Assembly (NCBI GenBank): GCA_949710005.1
Contig: OX453287.1
Span: 21,701,517-21,765,516, forward strand
Direction: 5' to 3'
Source of the DNA: Ricordea florida
Taxonomy: Eukaryota; Cnidaria; Anthozoa; Corallimorpharia; Ricordeidae
Length of the DNA: 64,000 nt
Of the stretch, positions 35,744 to 49,100 are shown one piece after another. Every line of letters starts with the position of its first letter. Within the stretch, counting starts at the first letter, position 1. Below the pieces are notes generated by a model. The model made no database searches. It saw only the letters and a program-made list of their open reading frames with translations, and was not told where the DNA came from. The translations under genes and the position numbers were made by a program.

Positions 35744-36673
35744 ATGAGTGCGAACGATTCCTGCGGCGTTTGGTTCGAGCTTGAAAACTACAGAGCGCAT
35801 TACGTTGTATTAGGAGTTTTAAACGCCTGTATGGCGGTTATAACCACGACTTCAAACGGACTGGTGCTTGTTGCAATTTGGAAAACATCATCATTGCAGA
35901 CACCGTCCACGGTTCTCCTGTTTAGCTTGGCTTTGTCCGATTTTGGCGTCGGTTTACTAGTTCAGCCCCTTTTTGTGCTCACGACGTTGGCACATTTGCA
36001 GGGACAATACCCTCTATACTGCCTCACTAACGAGGTTTTCATTCTTACTTCTGGCGTGTTCAATGCTGTCTCTTTAGCAAATGTTACATATGTAGGAGTG
36101 GAAAGGCTTGTTGCTTTGAAACTACATTTGAGATATTACGCTGTCATAACGGTAAAACGCGTTGTTATCTTGCTTGTCGCAACGTGGATTGATGGCGTCG
36201 CTACTGTTTCGACCTACCTGTGGAGTGACTTGGTTTATCGTACGTTCCTCTTTACTGGAACATTTGTCTTTTTGTTTGCATCGATACTCGTTTACTTCAA
36301 AATCTTGAGAATACGGAACCGTCATCTCACCACAGTGCGCGCACAAGAGTCCGCCATAGCTCATCATTACAGTCGAGCAGCGCCACAAATTGCTGGAACC
36401 ACGCGAGAGCGCAAATACGCAATCAGCATTCTGTACGTTTACTGTCTGATGTTACTGTGTTATCTTCCATTTGCTATTTGTCTCACTGTAATTCATATGA
36501 CTGGTACCAATCCACTAAAGGAAGTGGCATATAAATTCACACAGACTGCAATTTTTTCAAACTCTTTGTTGAATCCTCTGATGTACTGTTGGCGAATCCA
36601 ATCGATTCGAGCAGCTATGAAACGGATTCTTCTGTCGTGCAAAAGACAACTTTTCGGAACGTCAAATGTTTAA
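35744..36673 (+). CDS. Class A GPCR 2 (single exon, 309 aa), intact
   Basis: Paralogue of its neighbours, colinear over the whole length. I place the start at the ATG 35744 (MSANDSCGVWF...), which aligns with the start of GPCR 1; the frame is open upstream to a TTG but that part is repeat-derived. Landmarks: LALSDFGVGL in TM2, Cys before TM3, Glu-Arg-Leu at the end of TM3, CYLP in TM6, NPLMY in TM7, and a very short second extracellular loop without cysteine. The third intracellular loop keeps the VRAQES motif shared with GPCR 1. No splice sites are needed. Ligand unknown. Confidence 0.92.
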   Translation: MSANDSCGVWFELENYRAHYVVLGVLNACMAVITTTSNGLVLVAIWKTSSLQTPSTVLLFSLALSDFGVGLLVQPLFVLTTLAHLQGQYPLYCLTNEVFILTSGVFNAVSLANVTYVGVERLVALKLHLRYYAVITVKRVVILLVATWIDGVATVSTYLWSDLVYRTFLFTGTFVFLFASILVYFKILRIRNRHLTTVRAQESAIAHHYSRAAPQIAGTTRERKYAISILYVYCLMLLCYLPFAICLTVIHMTGTNPLKEVAYKFTQTAIFSNSLLNPLMYCWRIQSIRAAMKRILLSCKRQLFGTSNV

Positions 36674-38307
36674 CAAAGCAATAAAATAAACATCACAAAC
36701 AAGTCACACCCTTCTTTCCACTAAGTATCGCAATCAAAGTTTTCTTGGCGCTTAGGTAACTCGTTAGGTATGTCTGCCTAACAATAGACAACTTCAATAA
36801 AAATGTTACTAAAATAATAATTATCATCATCATTATCATTATTATTATCATTAATATTACTATTACTATTATTATTATTATTATTATTATTATCATTTAG
36901 GGCTAGTGTCCTTTGCGTTGCTGAGATCAGCATTACTATATGCTAGAGGTTCGCGTGGTACGAGAAGGGTCCATCTAGAATTGTCGCACATTGACATCAA
37001 GAAAGGACATGCAAATATTCGTTAATGATTGAAACTTTTATCGCTTATAAAATAGAAGCAACCAATGTATATTTATTTTAATTTCGCGTCTCGTTTTTTA
37101 AATCAATTGAGTTTGTTTGACCGAAACCAGGTCCTCTTCCTTTAAATCGAAATAATTTGTAAATGGTTTAATGTTAGTATTTGTTATCAACAAAGATTAC
37201 TGTTATTATTTTAAAACTATTATTTTAAAATTATTACTATTACTATTATTATTATTATTATTATTATTGCCTCGTGAGACCGCGGCCTGAGTTTCCAGAA
37301 GAAAATCATGTGGCGTTTTGGAGGAGGAGGACTTACCACCCATTGACGGGATGTTGAACGGATGGTGTTCGAAATGCAAAAATATTTCAGCAAAGAACGA
37401 TGAACGGCTGTGATTAAATGTTGGCGCTAATATATATTTTTTAAAGCTTTTTTCAAGAGTATCTTATAAGAAAGAAGTGCTCGATTCTTTTAATAAATAT
37501 AGTTTGTTTGTTATAAAATATTAATTTCTGATTTCGCTTTTTTCATTAAAAGTCAAGTACGTTTGTTTTACTTTTTGTGTAAATATAACAAAAAGGAGGA
37601 ACAAGATTCTTTAAATAAACTAAATAGCTAGTTCTTGTAAGTTCCCAAGGCTGTTTTACTATATCTTAATTATTTCCATATTTCTGGGGAACCTTAACTT
37701 ATCTTGGAGTTAAGCCGACCTTCTTTGAACTCACAGGGTAACCTGCTAGCAAAGACGCTGATTATAAAATGTATTGAAAGTTCTTTTTCTCCGATGTCCG
37801 AATGCCGAGGAGGCATGGCCTAATTCATAACATCTCGAGCTTTAAGTCTCCTTTTCAAGGTCGAGAATGACATATTGTATTTCTTTGAATTTTTTGACAC
37901 AGGTAAATTAAAAACGTTATATAAAATCAGTTCTCACCGCTGCAAGATCCGAGTTCAAAAATGATTATAAAATACATGAGTGATCTGATCTGATCTATTT
38001 TAAGCAGATTTGCATAGCTTTTTTTCCTTGTTCTTCTTTCCAGAGAAAAAATCTGGAAATCTTTTTTCAATTTTAATAACGCTTTTTTGGCTTACACTCT
38101 TTCAAATTACTTTAAAACTGAGCTTCAACGGTAAACATTAATTATTGACAGTTTGAAGACGGTTTTATTGTTTTCGTGACGTATACAACAAGTTAACATT
38201 TACTTTAATAAACATTTGTAAAGACAGCTGTTCAGCATTGTTTTTTTTTTCTCTTCAATGAGACGTTAAATACTTCATCGGATCACAAAGTTAAAATCCT
38301 GTAAGGA
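36674..38307. other. Spacer between class A GPCR genes 2 and 3
   Basis: Very AT-rich, with (ATT)n/(ATC)n microsatellites at about 36813-36897 and 37221-37268. No exon or named repeat recognised. Confidence 0.5.
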
Positions 38308-39319
38308 ATGGAAGGACAAAATGGCTCTTCTTTACCATGTCCTTGGCCTGATCTTGGCTGTTATGCACCATATTACGTTTTAACGTCGGTTTTAAACAGC
38401 GTGCTAGCACTGACAACAACACTTTCCAACGCTCTCGTGCTTGTTTCAATATGGAGAACGCCTTCGCTTCACACCTCATCCAGCGTTCTACTGTTCGGAC
38501 TAGCTATGTCTGACCTCGCGGTGGGCCTTCTTGTTCTACCGTTCTCTGTTATGTCCTCTTCGGCGCGACTACAGGAAAACGTTCGTTTTTACTGTTTTAC
38601 CACTGAAGCGTTTGGTATGACGTCAAGGCTTTTCAGTGTCGTTTCCCTTGTTAGCGTTACTTTTGTTGGTATTGACAGGTTCTTGTCCTTGCACTTGCAT
38701 TTAAGATATGCAACTATGGTAACGGTTCCAAGAACTGCAATGCTCTTGGTCGTGATTTGGATTTTCAGTGCCGCCATAATTCTAACCCGCTTGTGGAGCG
38801 TCCTTCTGTTTCACTTGATAGTAATGGTTGGAGCTGCGGTTTTTCTCCTTATTTCAGCAATTGTCTACTTCAAAATCTACAAAGTGGTTCGACGCCATCA
38901 ATTTGTAGAGCGCGCAAGAAAGCGCTGTTTGGGTTTACAACAGAAATAACAACAATTACAACAGAAACCACAACAACAGTAACAATATAAACCGTAACTT
39001 CATCAAGCATCGAAGAAAAACTATCGGCATAGCGCCAAACCGCAAATACGCCATTAGTACACTGTATATGTACGGTCTGATGTTGGTGTGTTACGGGCCA
39101 TTTATCGTATGCCTTATGGTTCTAACGGTAACTGGGAGAAACCCTTTCAAGGAAGTCGTGTACAAATTTTCAATGACAATAATGTTTCTCAACTCTTCCT
39201 TGAATCCTCTGCTGTACTGCTGGCGAATTCGTGAAATACGAGCAGCTTTGAAGCGTACCTTGTTGTTTCGAGTGACTGTTGATGAAGTCAGCCTTAACTC
39301 GTCAATTCGACACACCTAG
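38308..39319 (+). pseudogene. Class A GPCR 3, frameshifted in the third intracellular loop
   Basis: The first frame (38308-38949) encodes TM1-TM5 with AMSDLAVGLL in TM2, Asp-Arg-Phe after TM3 and a short second extracellular loop. It then shifts: residues matching the conserved RAQES motif of the two neighbours are split across frames near 38914, as if two bases (one CA) had been lost. The other frame then runs without a stop through an Asn-rich loop, TM6 (CYGP), TM7 (NPLLY) and the tail, ending at 39319. Apart from the shift the sequence looks well conserved, so this is a young pseudogene, a null allele or a sequencing error. As it stands the protein would lack TM6-TM7. Confidence 0.85.
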
Positions 39320-40707
39320 TTAACACTTAAGTCCAGTAATTACGCGGGATGACGTGGTCAGCCAGCGTATAAAATTCGGTGGCGCATTCCTTTCGTCGTC
39401 TTGGGAGTCAAAAATTGCCTTGTTTTTTTAACTTTCCCGTATCCCGAGCCCGTCCCGAAAAAATTGTGTGATTTTTATGTGCCGTAACTCCGAATCACGT
39501 GCAAGTCAGGTTGGATTGCACCATGGATATCCATGATCGCGCAATCAGGAAAAAAACATACTGCGTCAGCAATTTTAAACCAACACATCCCGCGTAAACG
39601 CCTTCAGGCGTCTTCTTGTTTTAACGAGGCATTGGCCGAGCTCAACTCATTTCCGACCGCCCAAAAATCAAGCAAATTGACGGACATTTCATTTTTATTT
39701 AACATCTCCACAGATATTTACAGCAGTGATCAAAGATATACCTCATTCTAAAGGGTACAAAATAGGCTTTCCAAACATGTATATTTCACATTCTATTAGG
39801 CCATAATATTTTCCCCAAAAAATTAGCATTTTGCCTAATTTACATAACGTAGGCATACAATTTGCATATAACCACCCATAAGCCAAGATGCCAGCCAATT
39901 GCTGAAAAAGTTAAAAGAAAAAATTTTTCCTTCTTTACCCGGTATCATTTCTTGCAAATATGCTTGAACGATAACAAATACAGAATTTAATACAATTTAA
40001 TTTCTATAAGCCATACAAACAAAAAATCGATAAAAGTTTGTTTTTCAAAATTTTCAGGGAGCTATATCCATATGGAAATGTCCATCAGAATATGATCTCA
40101 AATGATAGGAGAAACCCTCCTCTTCAACCCCTCCTCACGTTCTCAAATCAGAATTTGAAAATTCGTCATGTATCCATCACTAAAGCCAACAAGCTAAAAT
40201 TCACCGGGTGATTGGGTGCGTTCATTTACTTCCTGTGTGCCAAATTTGGAAGCAATAGGAAGTAACGCAATATTTTGTTGAGTTTTATAAATCATGGGTC
40301 TTACAAGACCATGACTGTGAGCTCGTCGGAAATGAGTCCACAGAACAGCTGTCTGATTTGAACTTGAGCTGCTCTAACGTAACATTTCAGACTCGTTTAC
40401 ACGACACTAGAAAACGTAGTCAACACCAGCACATTCAAAATGAATTCGCTTCGTTACATAAACTGAAAACTGATCAGTTTGGATCGACTCTAATTCTCCT
40501 TAGTAAAAATCAACTTGTAGACTTACGCAAATGCCGCAATCTGATTGGCTCAACTATTGCAGACTATCAGCCATTAGACAGCACTTGGTTGAAGATCGTT
40601 TTCAAAATGGCGACGTATGGGAGATTTTAGCGAAGTTTCGCAGGAAGATTGAGTATTTTGGTGTTTTGTCACCAACACGATTTGTTTATGATTTTTACTA
40701 AAAAAAT

Positions 40708-40803
40708 AGATTATTCGCTCTCGATTTCTATGACGTGATATTTGATTCGGCCTTCGGCCTCATCAACTATTACTCCGTAGAAATCTCGAGCTAATAATCT
40801 ATC
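40708..40803. repeat. Hairpin with AGATTATTCGCTCTCGATTTCT arm
   Basis: Same arm as the hairpin at 23464-23562 but with a different loop (GGCCTTCGGCC) and a more diverged right arm (AGAAATCTCGAGCTAATAATCT). Here it occurs without the TTAGTATAAAT element. Confidence 0.7.
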
Positions 40804-41149
40804 ATGTTTGCTTTCTCATTCCGTAACAATCATGTCAAGACCTTTACTTTCAACTAATATTATAAAGAATTGCTGTCCGCGTAAGAGTAACAATTTTTCA
40901 ACCAATTTACGGGTTATCATCGTTATCATTTAATTGCATCTTTTCTTAATATATTAATACATATTTGAATGTATGGCGAGGTGACCTCCAGAGACCACCA
41001 GGCTTACAGTTGAGGTCACATCGTACATAACATGTTTACATAAATATTGCTACAAGTGTGTGGCTTTGCCAATTCAGTAAATATTTGACTTAAAATTCTA
41101 GCAGTTTTTTCTTAAAGTTAGAAAATCTTGCCTAAGAAGTGATTGTAAC

Positions 41150-41990
41150 AGGAAGGGAATTCCAGATCTATGGTACTTGTTAAAGAATTGTGAATTTTAA
41201 TTTTTCAGATTAGTTCGGCAATAATGCACGCGATAATTGTTGGCTGTTCTTGTGCTATAGCTATGACTTTGACTATTTGTAAAAAAAAAAACAAGTTTAA
41301 CAGCATGATAACAGTTCATAAATTTAGCCGTTTAAAACGTATTGATTTGAAAAATGTCTAAAATTCCTAATTTGGAGAATAAAGGAGCAGAATGCGCTTT
41401 ATAGTCTGAATTGGTAATAGCTCCCACAGCCAATTTTTGCTAACTATAAATTCTATTTACCGGTAAGTTAATTACGTATGTAGACGACCATGTAGAGTTA
41501 CAATAGGTGATATAAGGATAAATTAGCGAGGAGTAAAGTGAGTTTAGTTTTTGAAGATAGACAAAAGCGAGACCTGAATAGATTTAGACATTTGTTTACA
41601 TAAATTGCTAAGATGATCTTTCCAAGTAAGGTGCTCGTCAATGTATACGCCAAGAAATTTATTGGCGTTGGTTTGTGTTAAGAGTTGACCCCCATAATTG
41701 TGGTTGCATTTCTTCTCCCAAGATATGAAAATAAGTCGTTTTCTGTAAATTCACCTATAATTTGTTTCATCGAAGCCAAACTTCAGTATTTTTTACTTTG
41801 ACATTCCGTACAGATTCTAAGGTGTTTGGGTTAGAGTGAGGGGAGATCGTTTAAGTATGAAAAATAAAGGGCCAAGAATGGAACTTTGTGGTACACCACA
41901 TTTTATGGTCTGCATCGGAGATCAGGTTTGATGGAATTGAACAAATTGATAGCAATAAGAAAAGTAGCTTTTTATCCACTGCAGAGTCGC
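41150..41990 (-). mobile_element. Decayed LINE retrotransposon fragment
   Basis: Minus-strand translation shows GVPQSSILGPLFF (near 41890), the reverse-transcriptase SGVPQGSILGPLLF block, followed by NKFLGVYIDEHLTWKDHL (near 41640), the downstream LGV.ID..L.W..H block. Stops and deletions interrupt it. A different lineage from the LINE at 32730-33850. Confidence 0.75.
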
Positions 41991-43167
41991 AACACGGATA
42001 CCATAATGTTCCAGGTTAAAGGGATCAACTGAATTTACACGAAATCGGTCTTATTTCGCAAGCGTTTCCTGTAGTGTCCAGCAAAAAGTGCGCTCGTTGC
42101 AGCATTATAAAACGGCCATCTGTCGACGCGCGCTTTTGCGCAACAGTGAATTATCGGTAGTTCGTATAGTGTGATGCGTCCGGATGAGGGTAGCTCTGAA
42201 AACAACTGTTGTTGGCGACTCACCCGGAAGATCACACCATACGAACTACTGATATTCCTGGGTTCAAACCATTTACTAAGTGAATTATCGATTCAAACTG
42301 TTAGAACGAAATGCGTTGGAAAGACAGATTGAAATTGAGTTCAAATTTGCAATGGAAATTAACGGGAAAAATAACATTTTTGCGTCTTTTATCACCGCCG
42401 TCATTTAAGAATTGAAAAACATGCTGCAAGAAAATTCGGTGACAGCTGTAAGTCATTTTATTCATGAACCACCGGCTTAACTTAAGGCAGCTGCATAAAT
42501 GAACGGGTAAACAGGGCAACAGGATACTTCAAACATTCAATAACAGACAATTCATAGTAAACTTTGGACAGTTCTGTTCTGTACGCTCCCTTCAGGTGCT
42601 TCTTTACTTTTATCAAGAGTTTAAGTTAAATATTTTTTAGAAAAAAAAGATCACTTGAAACTGACAGCGATGCTGGTAGCCTTTTTGTTTCTTTTCTTGC
42701 TGAAAGGGGTGTAGATGGAATTACGTTTCCAAGTACTGTTACAGCTTTAAGAGTGGCTTTTATAAAAAGGACACAACTGAAAAAGCCCATATGAAGTCTC
42801 CTTCATTAGATCCTTCTTTACTCAAAATGAAGGATTTTCCCAATATAAACAAATGCTAATAATATAAATAAATACATTTGACCCATCAAGTCCCATTTTT
42901 GCATTGTTTTTTTGCCTTGAATAAGAGTATCATGACTTATTTTGAGTCAGTGACAATCCTGAGAGAGGGCTAGCGTTTGAGGTGGCAATCCCTACTACCT
43001 CCTCCCACACATGACAAACCACGCAGGTGCACACATTACCACTGGGCCCCACGGGAGGGTTTAGTGACAGAATTGATCGAAACAATTGTTGGGAAACAAA
43101 TTACTGTAAAACGACAACGGATTTATTGAAGCTATACAACGCTTCAACACAATGAAGTCTCATTCGA

Positions 43168-46100
43168 TCATTTCTTATTCTTCTGCAGCCAGTCCCATAT
43201 CTCTGTCACAGCCTAAAATGTAAATAGTTCAAGCTTGTTACAATAGCAAAAAAGGCACTGAGTGGAGGAGAGGGGCAAGAAGGGGTGGGTGGGTGGGTGC
43301 GTGTGTGTTGGGGGGACAGGGGACGGTGGCGGAGAGGACAGGAGACGGTGGGGAGGCAGGGCAGGGGACGGTGGGGAGGGGACATGTTGGGACTTCCGGT
43401 CGAGAGGTCTCAACATTCAAACCTAATATTAGGGAGCTGAAGTTCACAACCGCGACATCGTGGAAGGCGCCAATTAAAAAAGGGTTTTCTTATTGTAGTA
43501 CTGGCAGAAGGCTATATTTTATTTTACTCCCCTTTTCGTACCAAACTGTATTTTTTTTCCTTTGTTTCCGTTCGCACTTTAGACCAAATAATTCCACGAA
43601 ATTTGCGCGTCTTCCAGAAAAGTGGTGATTAAATATTCTGTTTTGCAGAGAGCGAGAACGAAACAGGTCACACTGTACATGGACGTTTTATGTACAACTG
43701 AAGAGATGGTAAACGTGCAGCGTGCAACCATCGAGTTACAGACGCACGTGGGAGGCTGCTAAGCAGGAAAGAAGCTAGAGATGTTCTCGGCTGCGACTCG
43801 AGCATCTGTTACGCTTCTTTCGTGCTTAGCAAACCTGCCTAGTGCGTCCATAGCTCGATGGTTGCACAGCTGGTGTGTTTACCATTAATTTTCTTTAACA
43901 ACATAAGACATCACAACTTAACAATGTGACGTCAGCATGCATCCCATAATCAAATGGATCGCGCGTATTAGCCAATCACAGCGCGCGCTTTCCAAAAGCT
44001 ATGTTTTTAAAAAATTCATTGTGCCGTTCATTGACGCTGTTGCTTTGTGCCGTCGTTTCGTTTTGTTAAGTTCCCTCATTTCAGGGGTTCTCCATTACTA
44101 GTTTCATACGGAACAGAAATAAAAACAGTGTGTTAACACTCATCTAAGGGCAGCCCGCACGCTCAAATGAAGTTACAGTTCAAATAATTACAGAAATGAA
44201 ATACGACACTTTAAGCACTTTGACAAGTGACCGCTTTATCAAGGCTCGTACAAATCACTCCTAAGAATCCCACAGAGCATTACTCATGTACTGTAAAAGA
44301 GAAAACCACACCAAGCAAAGACAACATTCTTTGATCTTTTGTGGGAATAAAAACAATCACCTCACAGGGTCCGAAATTATTTTTTTTAGGCAGGCGCCAA
44401 CTGGCGACTGGAATCTTGTTTCAGTCGCCATATGGAAAAATGTGGTCGCCAAAAAGCGACAATAAAATTTTTCCTTTGCAGCGAAACACAAGCCACAATT
44501 TTTGGTCGCCAATATTTCATTTAAGAATCAGAACGAAGAGAACGTGTTTGGGGCCGCAATGGCGATTTTTCCGCTAACGAATAAGATTAAATACAAACAC
44601 GCTGATTATTTATACACCTACCACTGAAAAACCACCACGAACGAAACAAATGCCGGCCATATACGCAGTTTCGTGCGACTGCCAAATGTTTTAAGTCAAC
44701 TTTATACCTTCTCTTGTCTCTAGGTTTTGGAAAAGAAATGTACGCGACTAAAAAACTGCCGTTTGGTTCTTTGCTCTATGTTCAAAACGATCTTTCCTTT
44801 CGCGTTCTGTCAAGACGATCGACACATCGCTACGAAATGGTTAATCGCCCGCTGGAGACCAGTTGTGAAATTCTGGTTGCCAGTGCAAAATTTTTAGTCG
44901 CATTGGCGACCAGGAAAGCGCAATTTCGGACCCTGCCTCAGGATCTACTCGCGATCTGCTGTTGCTGTGCCAAAGTAGAATACTATCCTACTAATATTAC
45001 TGAACTTACAGCGTTGTCTGTCATCTTGAATGAGCTCTTCATGTAGTTCTTAAACTTTTCCACTTTCTTTGGAAGGTTGGGTGTCTAGAAAAAAAAAACG
45101 AAACATAATTAACGAATATCGTTTCCCACAAAACAAATTTTACAGCTCATAAATACCTAGTACGTTTGCGGAAGTATACTGGTTCACAGCCACCAATCAA
45201 ATAAATTGACAAATAAATAACTAATGGGTATTTGCAGAGCCACATTCACGAGGTGGCTATTCGTGCACTGTTTCCTGGTTGAATAGGAATTTGAAAGTGT
45301 TGGTTTTTACGGAAGGAGGAAAATCCGCAGAACAAGGAGAAAACCAACAACAAACTCAACCTACATGAGACAGTGGGAATCAAACCTGGGTCACAGAGGT
45401 TAAAAAGTTCCAAAAGTTGTTGTTAATTGAAATAATTCATTGTAGGATGACCTATTTAAAGGATTGATAAAGTAGTTTCATAAATAGAAAGTGGCTCTGA
45501 AAAAACTGGCACATACCCGGTAAAAACTAACCCAAGTACCCCCCTCCCCACAGGAGGCAAGTGTCCTAATCACTGCATCAACCTTATTCCCAAAAGAGAG
45601 CTCACTCTAAACCCCACCTATACAGTGAACAATCAGCAATCACTCTTCTGTTCCTTACTGTTTCAAGTTCAAGAGCAAGGAGAGAATCTGCTTTTTGTCA
45701 AATGAAGATCTTGGTTTAGGGCAGATGTAGTAGCCCAAGTGCAAAGAACTAAATTTACATTCTACATACCTTAAGTAGCTTTTCTTTTATTTCGTTGGTG
45801 TTAGGCTGCAAATACCAAAAAATATAGGAATCACCATAGAAAAAAAACAACAACAAAACAACAAGAGCAAAACAACAAAAACAACAACAAAAAAAAAAAA
45901 CAAAAGTAAAAAAGCAACAGTTAATGACTGAATTGTGTTTAAACTGTGCAATGTCCTTACAGTCTGTGGCATTTTTCCTCCTGATTTTTTCAGTTCTGGG
46001 GTTTTTCCCTTTGGCGTCGAAGGCTGCCGTAAAAGTAAAATACTGCAGTTTAGAACCAATGCAATGTCCAGATTATTGAGTATGTGCCATGGGTAATATA

Positions 46101-49100
46101 ATTATATTATATTACATGTATATAATGTAATAAAATTAAAACACTAATACTATTTATACTAATACAAATAATACTGATACAGTATTACTAATATTTTTTC
46201 TAATAATAGGTTTAATACATCTGATAATAGTTATAACAACATTTGCATAGCGCATAGAAAAGTGCAAAAACCTTTTAGCCATTTAAAAAGTCTCTAATGA
46301 CTAATTGTAGCAAGTGCTGGCCATTTAAACCATTACAAAAACTGCTCCTTTTGGTATCCTATTGAACATGAAATGAAATGAAATGTAAGTACTGGTTATT
46401 TTACACCTCTCAAGTGCAGCCCTTAGAAAATGGATCATGGTCAGAAAATGGTGACAAAGATAGAGTGAAAGATGCAAGTACCCACAGCCCAGTTCACTCA
46501 ATCAACATTCACAAACCTGCTTTGGCGTGTGAACTTGTTTCTCTTGTTCAATCTTCTTCCCAACCTTTGGTTTGCCAACACCCTGAAAGTAAAACAAGAA
46601 GCAAAGGAAATCATAAATGTATCTCCAAAAATGAGGGTTATCCACCAAAAGATGAAAGAAACAAATGCATAATCATTAATGCCATTTTCAGTTGTAATAT
46701 GACTAACAACAACTTATAACTTATACTGTGCAAAGTCCAGTGCACAAATAAATTTGATCTACATGTAATGTGCTTGACAGTCAGTGTGACAATTGAAAAC
46801 TAAATGAAATATAAAGGCAAATGATAAAAGCAAAGAATTTACAATTTGACTAGTGACCTTTACAAACGCTATTGGTTTTTACACAATTGTATAACCTTGA
46901 GAATGATTAAAACATTAAATATTCCAGTACTGTAAAAATGGGTTAGTTATTACATAAAATTGCCAGTCCAAAACGTTAAGTTCAAAGAAGTGTTTTAGAA
47001 GCACTAAGAATGCTGTAAATTTTCCAAAATTACTACTAGCTCAATACAGTAGTTAGTAAAGAAATCCAGATCACTCACATTTGAAACTGGCTTTTTACCT
47101 CCCTTTCCTGTCTCCTGCAAGATCGAAACAACAGACAAAGGTAAAATTGTTTGCTCTCCCAGCTTGGCTGGATTGACTGAGCAGTGAAGGTCAATGCAAG
47201 CTGTTTCATAAAGATGAAAATAATGTGGAGGTCAATGACCTGGTCTTATGTGGCTTAATTCACACAAAGCATGTGCTGATGTAACACCCCTTTGCTCACC
47301 TTTTTCTTGGCAGCAAGACTTGCAGCTACTTCATCCTCACTTTCTTCATCCTCGCTTTCTTCATCCTCCGTTTCCTCGTCATCGTCATCATCAGATCCAT
47401 CATCAGATCCATCTTCACTCCCCTCTCCACTTTCTTCTTCAGCATTGTCTCCTTCATCTTCTTCCTCACTTTCATCGTCTTCGCTCTCTTCTCCTTCCTC
47501 AGCCTCTCTGTTATTGAGCAGTTTGGCCATTTCTTTTTTGCTCTGACAAAGAAGAGAAACATGCACAAAATTCTCCAACTGGATGACAAGAGCTACTTGA
47601 TAATGTGATTCTGGATAGTGAGTGATTTATACATGTGTACTTGCAATGCACACTACAGTACTATTGTAACAAACGGTGTTGCACAAATATGGAAGTTTGG
47701 AGTAAACAGTTGTAGGGGGAACCCATATGTTTGGTAATGCTTGGAATTATATATATATAACACCAAGAGGGTAGAGGCAGCAGGGGAGGGGAAGGAGGGG
47801 AAGGAGGGGAGGGGAGGGGAGGGGAGGGAGGGGAGGACAGCTGTCCTACTAACTTCTATTTATTTTTATTTACTTATTTATTAAGTTTCCCAAAAAAATT
47901 AATGAAGAAATACTATAACAAAGCAACACACACACAAAAAAAGAAATATAATAATAATAATTACATATATATAGATATAGATATAGCGTGTTTGATTATC
48001 GAGTTGTTTGTAAATGTATGTTCTATTGTTTATCACAGGTTTGTTAACTTTAAAGGGCAATTATTATGCTAATTGTTTAACTGGTACTTGGATTGCAGGC
48101 TTTGACCCATGTATAAGTCGAGGGTTGATTTTTAGGTCTTCAAAGGTCGACTTATACACAGGTAAATACTGTAGTAATTATCATTATCAACCATTGCGCA
48201 GATTGTCAACATGAATCTGGTTCACCTCTCTATGTTAATACAAATGCCACATTAACAACAAAGGATAGCTTAGCTTTGACCACATGTACATAAAGGGATT
48301 TTAATGACAATAACTAACTTACAGCTGCCGCTGCTTTGGGTGTCGGTTCTGGTTTCTTCGGTTTCTCTGGTGTCTTCTTAGACTCTTCATTGCTTGTTTC
48401 ATCTTCATCATCGTCATCTTCATCGTCATCTTCACCATCATCATCTTCATTGTCATCATCGTCACTCTCCATTTCTTTATCATTTTCTACCAATTAATTA
48501 AAATAATTAACAATTTATCCTTACTCACATTGCCAGTTGCTGACTCTTTTTGACAACCCTGCTTAACTTAACAGTACTGTAACTATAAAGAATGATTTTC
48601 CTTGAGACACAAAGGCTAGGCATGCTTATTGTAAGATAAATCCAGGGTGAAGAACATTAGGATGGAAAGAAAACTATCTTTTAAGAGGAAAGTGGTGCTG
48701 CTGGGACCTTAAAACCCTACAACAATTATAGGATGTAAGTCTGAACAAGTTGAGCAGCTATCTCCAAGCCTAGTCACTGGCTCTACCCAAACATGTTATC
48801 AAGAAAAGCAATGCTCACAAGTAACGACAAAACAATAATTCTAACCACAAATAATAGCAATGCAAAAGCAATACATTACTAATACATGATTAATAATATA
48901 CAGTCGAACCTCACTATCTTGAACTCTTAAGGGAAACAAAAGGTTGAGATACCCGGGGTTCGAGACAACGAAGTTCGACTGTACTGTTATACAGTGTACA
49001 ATATAACCTAGCTTTCGGAAAACACACTATGACTCGCTAATACGCATGAGCTGTTCGCCCATGGGTTGCATGTTGACGTCAGATTGTTAACCAGTATAAA

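Larger units (their letters stand above)
39320..43167. other. Intergenic region between GPCR 3 and the nucleophosmin 3' end
   Basis: Contains a hairpin (40708-40803), a decayed LINE fragment (41150-41990), an inverted repeat with GTAGTTCGTATAGTGTGAT arms (about 42158-42248) and AT-rich sequence. The plus-strand open frame at 40358-40630 has no recognisable domain. No gene called. Confidence 0.5.

Noticed and set aside
42158..42248. Inverted repeat with GTCCGGATGAGGG considered as a hammerhead
   Set aside because: The GAAAC and GTC parts of the core are missing at the expected places.
47292..47546. Plus-strand Ser-rich open frame
   Set aside because: Antisense shadow of the Glu/Asp-rich nucleophosmin exon at 47300-47542.
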